A stretch of 64,000 bases of DNA, taken from positions 53,752 through 117,751 of the forward strand of contig NZ_JAEAMR010000018.1 in the NCBI RefSeq assembly GCF_015999245.1, given 5' to 3'. Source of the DNA: Streptomyces sp. AV19 (GTDB lineage: Bacteria; Actinomycetota; Actinomycetes; Streptomycetales; Streptomycetaceae). A program made the translations under genes and the position numbers. The stretch's first letter is position 1, and each line of letters begins with the position of its first letter. The notes under the pieces are model-generated. The model was given only the letters and a program-made list of their open reading frames with translations, was not told the DNA's origin and ran no database searches. This document shows positions 54,350 to 61,515 of this stretch, in pieces.

Positions 54350-55557
54350 GTGACCTCGAGACCGTCGTCCCCGTCCCGGAGGTGGAGCCCGGCACCGCCG
54401 GTCCGCCGTGCGCGTACGCCCGGCTGCGGGACGAACAGCCCGTCGTCAAGGCGCAGTTGCCCAACGGCGAGACGGGCTGGCTGATCAGCCGGTACGCGGA
54501 CGTGCGGGCCGCGTTCGCCGATCCGCGGCTGGAGCGTCCGCTGCTGTCGGCCTGGCCTCCCCGCGAGGGTCCGGACGCGCCGCCGCCGTGCCTGCCGACG
54601 TTCCTGGAGATGACCGGGGAGCACCACGAGCGGGTGCGCCGCACGGTCCTGCCGCTGTTCGGGCGGCGGCGGCTGGAGTTCATGGGCCCGCGGATCCGGG
54701 CCATGGCGGAGGAGCTGGTCGACGCCATGGTCGCCGGGTCGCGGGACGGCACGGCGGACCTGGTCGCCGCGTACGTCGATCCGCTGCCGCTGCGGGTGCT
54801 GTGCGAGACCGTCGGTCTGCCGCACGAGGACCGCGACGTGTATCTGCCGCACACCCTCGCCCTGTTGTCCGCCTCGGGGCTGACGATGGACGAGGTGCTG
54901 GCGTCGCTGTACGCGCTGCAGGACTACGCGTCGGAGCTCATCTCCCGCAAGGAGCGGGAGGGCGGGGGCGAGGACTACGTCCATCTGCTCCTGGCGGAGA
55001 GCCGCCGGCCGGGGAGCGAGCTGACCCGGGACGACGTGGTCAGCTTCGTCGTCACCATGCTGATGGCCGGCTACAAGACCAACATCCAGCACACCGGCAA
55101 CGCGCTGCTGACCCTGTTCACCCACCCCGAGCAGCTGCGGCGGCTGCGGGACGAACCGGCGGGGACCGGCACGGCGGTGGAGGAGCTGCTGCGGTACGTC
55201 CCGCTGATGAACGCCATCAACATCCTGGTGGCGAAGGAGGACTTCACGCTGCACGGGCAGCGGATCCGGGCCGGTGACGCGGTCGTCCCGGTGCCGGCGT
55301 CCGCCAACCGCGACCCCGAGGCGTTCGCCGACCCCGACCGCCTCGACCTGACCCGCTCCCCCAACGCGCACGTGGCCTTCGGGCACGGCCCGCACACCTG
55401 CACCGGCGGGCACCTGACCCGGCTGCAGCTGTCGACCGCGATCCAGGTGCTGCTGGAGCGGCTGCCGGACATCCGCCTCGCGGTGCCGGCGGAGTCGATC
55501 CCCTGGGACGAGTCGACGCCGCTGCGCGCCCCGGCACGGCTGCCGGTGCGCTGGTGA
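54346..55557 (+). CDS. Cytochrome P450, atypical I-helix (Lys at the acid position)
   Basis: 403 aa; ATGA overlaps the A-T-R stop by 4 bp. ExxR is EELLRYVP and the haem loop FGHGPHTCTGGHL carries the Cys near residue 352. The I-helix, usually AG-x-(D/E)-T-T, reads MAGYKTN, so the acid is replaced by Lys and the second Thr by Asn. That normally weakens O2 activation, and fits unusual reactions. Predicted to act on the carrier-derived aldehyde or a later intermediate; inference. Confidence 0.9.
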   Translation: MSDLETVVPVPEVEPGTAGPPCAYARLRDEQPVVKAQLPNGETGWLISRYADVRAAFADPRLERPLLSAWPPREGPDAPPPCLPTFLEMTGEHHERVRRTVLPLFGRRRLEFMGPRIRAMAEELVDAMVAGSRDGTADLVAAYVDPLPLRVLCETVGLPHEDRDVYLPHTLALLSASGLTMDEVLASLYALQDYASELISRKEREGGGEDYVHLLLAESRRPGSELTRDDVVSFVVTMLMAGYKTNIQHTGNALLTLFTHPEQLRRLRDEPAGTGTAVEELLRYVPLMNAINILVAKEDFTLHGQRIRAGDAVVPVPASANRDPEAFADPDRLDLTRSPNAHVAFGHGPHTCTGGHLTRLQLSTAIQVLLERLPDIRLAVPAESIPWDESTPLRAPARLPVRW

Positions 55558-56828
55558 CCGAACTGTTCACGACTCCAGGAGAGAGAGGCCCGTACTCCGT
55601 GACCGCACCGACCGACAACGCCCCGACGGACGACGCCCCGCGCGAAGAGCCGCTCCCGCGCTATCCGTTCAGCACCGACGGCGACCGACTCGCGCCCGAA
55701 CTCGCCGAGTTGCGGGGCCGCTGTCCCGTCGCCCGGGTCAGCACCAACTCCGGCGGCGAGGCGTGGCTGGTCACCGGTTACGAACTGACCCAGCACGTGC
55801 TGCGGGACCGGGCGTTCGCCCGCTCCGTGCTGGCCGAGGCCGAGAGCCCGGCGCAGGACGTCCCGGTCCTGGCGCCCGAGCTGCTGGACGCCATGAACCA
55901 CCTGCAGCAGGCCGGGCTGCGCGACGAGGTGCTCCAGGCACTCGGCCGCAACCAGCCGGAGCTGCCCGCCGACTGGGTCGCCGAGGCCACCGCGGAGGGC
56001 CTGGACGCGATGGTCCGGGAGGGCGAACCAGGTGATCTGCAGCGGTACTTCGCGGAGTGGGTCTCCGCCAAGTGCATGTGCCGGCTGCTGGGCCTGCCCT
56101 TCGCGGACCGGGCGTGGCTGGCCCACCGGGCCGACGTCGACCTGACGATGGTCACGTACTCGCAGGAGGAACTCGCCCGCAACTGGGAGGAGATCCGGCT
56201 GTACATGCAGGAGTACATGGCCGCCCGCCGCCCCGGCGAGCCGCGCGGCCTGGTGGACCGCCTCGCCGACCTCAACGCGGAGAAGGACGGCCTGACGGTC
56301 CGTCAGCTGTCGAACATCGTCGCCGTCCTCTTCGTCAGCGGCTACGAGGACTTCGCGAGCTTCCTGGGCGTGGCGGCGTTCAACCTCCTGCAGAAGCCGG
56401 ACGTGATGAGCGCGGTGCGGGCCCGGCCGGAGACGATGCCGCAGTGCGTGGAGGAACTGCTGCGGTGCAGCGTGGTGCTGGGCAACGCGATCCCGCGCTA
56501 TGTCACGCGGGACGCGGAGCTGGGTGACGCCTCCGTCAAGGAGGGCGACCTGGTCCTGCTGTCGCTGGACGCGGTCAACTTCGACCCGGCCGCGTTCACG
56601 GACCCCGAGTCGTTCGACCCGTCCCGCTCGCCCAACCCGCACCTGCGCTTCGGCTACGGCCGTCATCACTGCCCCGGTGCGCACCTGGTCCGCCGTCAGT
56701 CGGACACGGCGTTCCGCGTCCTGCTGGACCGGCTGCCGGACGTCCGGCTGGCGGTGCCGCCGGCGGAGGTGCCGTGGCACCCCCACCGGATGGCGATCAT
56801 GCCCGCGCGGATCCCGGTCACGTGGTGA
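55554..56828 (+). CDS. Cytochrome P450, I-helix without the conserved Thr
   Basis: 424 aa; GTGA start overlaps the previous P450 stop by 4 bp. ExxR is EELLRCS and the haem loop FGYGRHHCPGAHLVR has its Cys near 371. The I-helix reads VSGYEDFASF: the acid Glu is kept but the following Thr is Asp. The ~45-residue N-terminus is a Pro/Asp-rich extension. Last gene of the PPOX-CAR-P450-P450 unit; its end overlaps the convergent deaminase by 11 bp. Confidence 0.9.
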   Translation: MTELFTTPGERGPYSVTAPTDNAPTDDAPREEPLPRYPFSTDGDRLAPELAELRGRCPVARVSTNSGGEAWLVTGYELTQHVLRDRAFARSVLAEAESPAQDVPVLAPELLDAMNHLQQAGLRDEVLQALGRNQPELPADWVAEATAEGLDAMVREGEPGDLQRYFAEWVSAKCMCRLLGLPFADRAWLAHRADVDLTMVTYSQEELARNWEEIRLYMQEYMAARRPGEPRGLVDRLADLNAEKDGLTVRQLSNIVAVLFVSGYEDFASFLGVAAFNLLQKPDVMSAVRARPETMPQCVEELLRCSVVLGNAIPRYVTRDAELGDASVKEGDLVLLSLDAVNFDPAAFTDPESFDPSRSPNPHLRFGYGRHHCPGAHLVRRQSDTAFRVLLDRLPDVRLAVPPAEVPWHPHRMAIMPARIPVTW

Positions 56829-57420
56829 GGCCGGGGCGCCGGTAGAGGGGATCGGTGAGGTCCGTCCGCACGCCGCGGCCGACCGCGGGCCGTGGCGCGG
56901 GGAGTTCGGAGCGCCGGGCGATTCCGTCGAAGGACAGATCGATCTGCGGGACGCCGTAGGAGAGGAGTGCGGCCACGGACGTTCCGTAGGCGACGGCCGG
57001 GACCTCGGCCCACAGCAGGGCGGCCGCGCACATCGCGCACGGTTCGGCGGTGCTGACCACCGCGTGCGCGGAGAGGTCGCGGCCCGCGGCGGCGGCCTCC
57101 CGCAGGAGGTTCACCTCCGCGTGGGCGGTCGGATCGCCGGACCGCTCGGTGGTGTTGCGGGCCCCGGCCACGACGGCGCCGGACGCGGCGTCGACGAGGA
57201 CGGCCCCGAAGGGCCACCGCGCCGGCCGGGCCCATTCCACGGCGACGGGCATGGCCCGCACCACCGCGTCCTTCAGGTGGGCGGGCCAGTGGCCCGTCCA
57301 CTGTCTTTCCTCGGTGGACCGGGGGCTCGCGGGCGGCGCGAGCGCCCCGAGTACGGGCAGGGGGGCCGCGACGGCGGCCGTGCGGAGGAAGTGGCGCCGG
57401 GACGCCTCCGGAGAAGTCAT
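56818..57420 (-). CDS. Tat-exported nucleoside/cytidine-type deaminase
   Basis: 200 aa. The N-terminus has a Tat signal (SRRHFLRTAAVAAPLPVLGA), then a CDA-fold zinc deaminase domain: THAEVNLLREA (H-x-E) and PCAMCAAALLWA (P-C-x-x-C), all ligands and the proton-shuttle Glu. Similar to guanine/tRNA-adenosine-type deaminases but apparently secreted or periplasm-facing, which is unusual. The mature protein would act on extracellular nucleosides or bases. Convergent with P450. Confidence 0.85.
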   Translation of the reverse strand: MTSPEASRRHFLRTAAVAAPLPVLGALAPPASPRSTEERQWTGHWPAHLKDAVVRAMPVAVEWARPARWPFGAVLVDAASGAVVAGARNTTERSGDPTAHAEVNLLREAAAAGRDLSAHAVVSTAEPCAMCAAALLWAEVPAVAYGTSVAALLSYGVPQIDLSFDGIARRSELPAPRPAVGRGVRTDLTDPLYRRPGLTT

Positions 57421-57590
57421 CTCCCTTGTATAGAAGGGGATATCACCGAAAGCGAGGCGGAAAATTGCATCGGTGTGTCCATCGAGACCCGCACCCCCGA
57501 GCGGAGTCTCGCCGAGGAGCGGCCCTTCGGACCGTGGAGCCGTTCTCCGGCTGGACCCGGTGATTCCGGGTGGACGGGACGGAGATCATC

Positions 57591-57659
57591 GTTCAAGATC
57601 TCCCCGGAGTTCAAGATCTCCCCGGACGACCGCTGAACCGGCGGCCGCTGAACCGACGA
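57591..57659. repeat. Two adjacent tandem duplications
   Basis: GTTCAAGATCTCCCCGGA (18 bp) is repeated perfectly twice at 57591-57626, followed by two near-identical 15-bp units CCGCTGAACCG(G/A)CG(G/A) at 57630-57659, in the leader of the DUF3592 gene. Confidence 0.9.
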
Positions 57660-57681
57660 CCGCCGACCCAAGGAGCCGCAG

Positions 57682-58107
57682 GTGACGACGCCTCTCATCA
57701 TCGGCCTGCTGTTGCTGGCCGCCTTCGGCTCATTCTGCGGGTTCCTCACGTGGCAGTTGGTCGGGCGGCTGCGCTCGCTGGTCAGTGGCATCGCCGTGGA
57801 GGGCCGCTGCGTGCGCCGCTACTCGACCGAGAGCAGCGAGAACGGGACGCAGTGGCACCACGTCTACGGCTTCACGACCGAGGACGGCCGGTACGTGGAG
57901 TTCGAGGAGGACGCCCTGTTCATGGCGCAGGGCCAGGTCGTGACCGTCCGCTACCGGCCGGGGAACCCCGCCCGTTCGGCCACGGTCATGGGGCGGGGCG
58001 GAGCCTGGTCGCCGCTGTTCGGCCAGCTCTTCGGCATCTGCGTCACCGGCATGTTCAGCCTGCTGGGCGTGGTGTTCGTCTGGATCGGGGCCGGCCGGCC
58101 CGGATAG
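57682..58107 (+). CDS. DUF3592 family membrane protein
   Basis: 141 aa from a GTG with AAGGAG site. An N-terminal membrane helix (LIIGLLLLAAFGSFCGFLTW), a DUF3592 beta domain (VEGRCVRRYSTESSENGTQW, VYGFTTEDGRYVEF, VTVRYRPGNPARS), and a C-terminal membrane helix (ICVTGMFSLLGVVFVWIGAG). Function unknown; likely anchored with the domain outside. Single gene. Confidence 0.85.
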   Translation: MTTPLIIGLLLLAAFGSFCGFLTWQLVGRLRSLVSGIAVEGRCVRRYSTESSENGTQWHHVYGFTTEDGRYVEFEEDALFMAQGQVVTVRYRPGNPARSATVMGRGGAWSPLFGQLFGICVTGMFSLLGVVFVWIGAGRPG

Positions 58108-58129
58108 CAGGCCGGTCAGCCCCGGCGCG

Positions 58130-58459
58130 TCAGGAGTGGCTGAAGACCGTGCTCGCGAGGGCGACATGGATCGCCGTGCCGCCCAGCACGCTCAGGACCG
58201 CGTTGCGCCGCCACAGGTGCAGGCCGAGCGTGGCCGCGAGGGCCAGGCCGACGGGCAGGGCGCTGGTGAGGGAGACGTCGCGGAGCGTGTAGACGGTGAG
58301 GATCACCATCACGCCGACCGGCATGTGCACGCTGAGATAGCGGAGGGTGTCGCTCGCCCGCAGGGGCGCCAGCGCGGCGAAGGGCAGGCAACGCAGTGCC
58401 CAGGTGACGGCGGCGGATATGGCGACGGCGGCGGCGACGTAGGCCGTGTTGTCAGGCAC
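58130..58459 (-). CDS. azlD: AzlD branched-chain amino acid exporter subunit
   Basis: 109 aa, four membrane helices (AYVAAAVAISAAVTWALRCLP, ..GVMVILTVYTL.., ..PVGLALAATLGLHLW.., ..VLGGTAIHVALA..). AzlC/AzlD form a transporter that exports branched-chain amino acids. Overlaps azlC by 8 bp, so translationally coupled; last gene of the pair. Confidence 0.9.
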   Translation of the reverse strand: MPDNTAYVAAAVAISAAVTWALRCLPFAALAPLRASDTLRYLSVHMPVGVMVILTVYTLRDVSLTSALPVGLALAATLGLHLWRRNAVLSVLGGTAIHVALASTVFSHS

Positions 58460-59201
58460 GGGCCGTCTCCCTGCGCGGTGCGAAGGCGCGGCGGGCCAGG
58501 AGCCCGGCGGTGAACAGGCCCAGCGCGGCGAGCAGCATCTGCCCCGGCAGGACGAAGCGGGCCACCAGCGCGCACACCAGGGCGAGGACGGGGGTGGGGA
58601 TGTCGCGCTTGGCGAGGTGGGCGTCGACGGCCAGGACGACGAACAGGGCGGTCAACGCGAAGTCCAGCCCGGCCAGTTGCGCGGGGACCAGGGCGCCGAA
58701 GACCGCGCCGAGGGTGGCGCCGACGACCCAGTAGACCTGGCACAGGGCCTGGAGCCACACGATCCGCCGGCCGCTCCAGGACTGCGCGGACTCCCCGGTG
58801 GTCAGGGCGTACGCCTCGTCGGTCATCGTGTAGGTGCTGTACGCCTTGCCGGCCCGGGACTTGACCCGGTGCAGCGGGAAGGACAGCGCGTAGAAGACGT
58901 GCCGGAAGTTGACCAGGAACGCCGTGAGGGCGACCTGGGCCAGCGGCGTCGCCGCGGTGATGAGGCCGACGAGGAGGAACTCCAGCGAGCCCGCGTACAC
59001 GAAGGCGGTGATCGCGGACGCCCACCACCAGTCCAGCCCCGCGTGGACGACGAGCACGCCGAAGGCTATCCCCAGGGGGAACAGGGCCAGGCCCACGGAA
59101 CTGGAGTCCCCGAGGGCCGACCGGAAGTCGGACGTGGCGGGAGGGGGTGCGGCGGTATCCGGGTGATGGCGGTCCACGACCGCGTCTGACGGGGCGTTCA
59201 T
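58452..59201 (-). CDS. azlC: AzlC branched-chain amino acid exporter subunit
   Basis: 249 aa, seven or so helices with the AzlC pattern: LALFPLGIAFGVLVVHAGLDW, SLEFLLVGLITAATPLAQVA, LVNFRHVFYALSF and YTMTDEAYAL. Pairs with AzlD for amino-acid efflux. Divergent from an Lrp-type regulator across a strikingly AT-rich 79-bp gap, the usual arrangement for Lrp/AsnC control of azlCD. Confidence 0.92.
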   Translation of the reverse strand: MNAPSDAVVDRHHPDTAAPPPATSDFRSALGDSSSVGLALFPLGIAFGVLVVHAGLDWWWASAITAFVYAGSLEFLLVGLITAATPLAQVALTAFLVNFRHVFYALSFPLHRVKSRAGKAYSTYTMTDEAYALTTGESAQSWSGRRIVWLQALCQVYWVVGATLGAVFGALVPAQLAGLDFALTALFVVLAVDAHLAKRDIPTPVLALVCALVARFVLPGQMLLAALGLFTAGLLARRAFAPRRETARA

Positions 59202-59280
59202 GCGGCAATTTTAGGTTTTTCGGCACGTAATTTGGTTTCCGATCATTCCCTGATTACAAGTGAATGGGTAACTTCATTAC
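59202..59280. promoter_or_regulatory. azlC/lrp divergent promoter
   Basis: 79-bp AT-rich gap (for example CAATTTTAGGTTTTTCGGCA, CGTAATTTGG, GATCATTCCCTGATTAC) between divergent starts; the AT-richness contrasts with the surroundings and fits Lrp-family binding. Confidence 0.6.
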
Positions 59281-59721
59281 ATGGACAGCATCGATCAGGA
59301 AATTTTGTTCCACCTGCGCCAGGACGGCCGCCTCACCAACGTCGAGCTGGCCAAGCGCGTCGGCCTCACGCCGCCGCCGTGCCTGCGCCGGGTCAAGCGG
59401 CTGGAGGACGAAGGGATCATCACCGGCTACCGGGCCCGCATCGACCCGGCGGCGGCCGGCCGGAACTTCGAGGTGATGGCCGCCGTCGAGATCGGCGTCA
59501 ACGACCTCCAGACGGTCGAGGAACTGGAGTCGGCGATCGCCTCCTACGACGAGGTCGTCGAGTTCCACCGGCTCTTCGGCCGGCCCGACTATTTCATCCG
59601 CGTCGCCGTCGAGGACCACGCGGCGTACGAGACGTTCCTGACGACCAAGCTGATCGGGCTGCGGGCGGTCACGCGGGTCGACTCGCACCTGGTCATGAAG
59701 AAGATCAAGACGGACGACTGA
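59281..59721 (+). CDS. Lrp/AsnC-family regulator
   Basis: 146 aa. HTH at ~1-60 (DSIDQEILFHLRQDGRLTNV, ELAKRVGLTPPPCLRRVKRL) and the AsnC/RAM ligand domain after ~70 (MAAVEIGVNDLQTVEELESA, FGRPDYFIRVAVEDHAAYE). Amino-acid responsive; likely controls the divergent azlCD genes and itself. No strong ribosome site, which fits a short leader. Confidence 0.92.
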   Translation: MDSIDQEILFHLRQDGRLTNVELAKRVGLTPPPCLRRVKRLEDEGIITGYRARIDPAAAGRNFEVMAAVEIGVNDLQTVEELESAIASYDEVVEFHRLFGRPDYFIRVAVEDHAAYETFLTTKLIGLRAVTRVDSHLVMKKIKTDD

Positions 59722-59817
59722 GGGCGGCCGGGACGCGCCGTGCGCCGGGGGCACGGCCGCAACCGCCCTCAGCGCACACCGCGTTGTGCCCCCGGTGCCG
59801 CGCCGGCACCCCGTCCC

Positions 59818-60330
59818 TCAGTAGTGCCAGCGAGGACGGCCGCTGTCGCTGCCACAGGTGATGAGCCGTCCGTGGACGTCGTGCGTACTGGCACCCACGT
59901 CGCTCTTGCGGCAGAACTGCCCGGCCTGGTAGCAGCTCCCCGCATTCGAGCGGATCTCACAGGTGGACTCGGCCCTGGACCCATGCCCCGAAGAACCGGC
60001 GGAGACGTCACCGCGGGCACGTTCCGAGGCAGGGCCGGCAGGTGTCCGCTCCCCCTGATCCGACGGCTCGGATGACGGCTCGGATGACGGCTCGGCCGTC
60101 GGTGACGCCGTCGTCGGGTCGGGCGTCGGTGTGGGGGAAGGCACCACTTCGCGCGTGGGGAACGGCGACGCGGTTATCGAAGCGGACGCGGTGGGCCCGG
60201 CGGTGGAACCCGTGGACCCCTTGTCGTCCCCCGCACACCCGGCGAGCGTGAGCACCGTCGCAAGGACGAGACCGGAGGCAGCGGCGAGGCGGCGGCGGAG
60301 AACGGAACGGGGCGGGGACATAGCGGGCAT
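59818..60330 (-). CDS. Lipoprotein of unknown function
   Basis: 170 aa from ATG 60330 (other Met codons nearby). Signal and lipobox: VLRRRLAAASGLVLATVLTL-AGC, so lipidation at the Cys near residue 33. A long Ser/Thr/Pro linker (TPTPDPTTASPTAEPSSEPS) leads to a small C-terminal domain with three or four cysteines (ESTCEIRSNAGSCYQAGQFC, ..LITCGSDSG..), perhaps disulphide-bonded. No family recognised. Confidence 0.75.
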   Translation of the reverse strand: MPAMSPPRSVLRRRLAAASGLVLATVLTLAGCAGDDKGSTGSTAGPTASASITASPFPTREVVPSPTPTPDPTTASPTAEPSSEPSSEPSDQGERTPAGPASERARGDVSAGSSGHGSRAESTCEIRSNAGSCYQAGQFCRKSDVGASTHDVHGRLITCGSDSGRPRWHY

Positions 60331-60506
60331 GGCCAACGGAGACTCCACGATCGGAACGGGCTGGTGCACAGCTGACGCCGTCGAATCGTGGGGGGAACGG
60401 CTCGCACACACTATCGCTTCCTGTGTGCTGTGCTCCAGTGACGATCCGCTATCGCCGCTGGCAGAGACGCGACACGTCACCGACGCCACGGACGCCCCCG
60501 GCGTGA

Positions 60507-60644
60507 CCGCGGCCGACGTCCGCCCGTCGGCCCGTCACCACGCTGCTCGCGGCCCTGCCGTCGCTCGTCGTCGAGAAGGGGCGGGCCACGGCGGACGCCG
60601 ACGATCCGCACTGCGAGCGCCTGGTGGACCTCGCCGGCTGGTGA
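60507..60644 (+). pseudogene. C-terminal fragment of a lost gene
   Basis: 45 codons after an in-frame TGA, reading RPVTTLLAALPSLVVEKGRA then TADADDPHCERLVDLAGW-stop, with nearly all third positions G/C. It ends 10 bp before the convergent oxidoreductase stop, the spacing of a normal gene end. No start codon or upstream coding sequence in frame; the phase just upstream (VTAADVRPS) may be its frameshifted continuation. Possibly the tail of a TetR-type or similar regulator; unidentified. Confidence 0.4.
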
Positions 60645-60654
60645 GCTCCCGGGT

Positions 60655-61263
60655 TCAGAGGGCGACCAGTTCGCCCGCCAGCTTGCTCAGCGGTCCGCCC
60701 GTCTCGAACAGCGCCCCGCCCTGCGCGAGCGGGCCCGCGTCGAGAGGCTGGAAGCCCGCGCTGTCGGCGAGTTCGGCCACTTTCCGTTTGGCGTCCGGGT
60801 CGTCCCCGGCGAGCAGGACGACGCGGCGCCCGCCGCGCACGGCGGGGTCCTCGGCGAGGACGGTGTAGAGGTAGGTGTTGAAGCCCTTCACCAGGCGGGC
60901 ACCCGGCAGGAGCGAGGCGACGATCTCGCTGGAGTGGCGGCCCCCGGTGTCGACGGCCTCGATGCCGGCCGGGGTGTCCCGCAGCGGGTTGACCGGGTCG
61001 AGGACGACCCGTCCCTCCCAGGAGGAGACCAGGCCCGCCGCGCTTTCCTTTTGGGACCACTGGACGGCCAGCACGACGACGTCGCCGAAGTCGGCCGCCT
61101 CCTGCGGCGTACCGGCTGTGGCACGGTCGCCGAGTTCGCCGACGAGGGACGTGAGTGTCTCCGGGCCTCGGGAGTTGGCCAGCATCACCTCATGTCCTGC
61201 CCGGGTGAAATGCCGGGCCAGGGCGGTTCCGAGACGTCCCGCCCCGATGATTCCCACTCTCAT
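60655..61263 (-). CDS. NADPH-dependent F420 reductase-like oxidoreductase
   Basis: 202 aa starting MRVGIIGAGRLGTALARHFT, a Rossmann GxGxxG with NSRGPETL (NADPH-type phosphate contact). DPVNPLRDTPAGIEA, PGARLVKGFNTYLYTVLAED and VVLLAGDDPDAKRKV are typical of the F420H2:NADP+ oxidoreductase / NADP-oxidored F420 family. Cytosolic, swaps hydride between NADPH and F420 or reduces a substrate. Start ATG 61263; a longer frame upstream lacks a site. Confidence 0.85.
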   Translation of the reverse strand: MRVGIIGAGRLGTALARHFTRAGHEVMLANSRGPETLTSLVGELGDRATAGTPQEAADFGDVVVLAVQWSQKESAAGLVSSWEGRVVLDPVNPLRDTPAGIEAVDTGGRHSSEIVASLLPGARLVKGFNTYLYTVLAEDPAVRGGRRVVLLAGDDPDAKRKVAELADSAGFQPLDAGPLAQGGALFETGGPLSKLAGELVAL

Positions 61264-61485
61264 GTCTTCACCGTCGCACACGTTCCCGGAGCTTGCCTCC
61301 CGGTGCGGCGGAGCGGTGGTTCCGGCAGTACGGTGAGAAGGAGTCCGTAAGGCGTTGGCCATGGCCGGACGGCCGCAGGGCGGCGCACGCGGACGGGCTC
61401 CTGGGCGGGTGCCGGTCGCGCCCCGTTCCCGGCGGCGGACGATGCCGCGCACCACCTCTCCCCATCCGCACGAGAGGACTCCGCC

Positions 61486-61515
61486 ATGCACCGCACACCC
61501 GGCTTCCCGCCATGA
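61486..61515 (+). CDS. 9-codon leader peptide before CocE-type hydrolase
   Basis: ATG 61486 behind a strong GAGAGGA site encodes MHRTPGFPP and stops with TGA that overlaps the hydrolase ATG (ATGA, 61512-61515). The hydrolase itself has no ribosome site, so the leader probably couples its translation. Confidence 0.5.
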   Translation: MHRTPGFPP

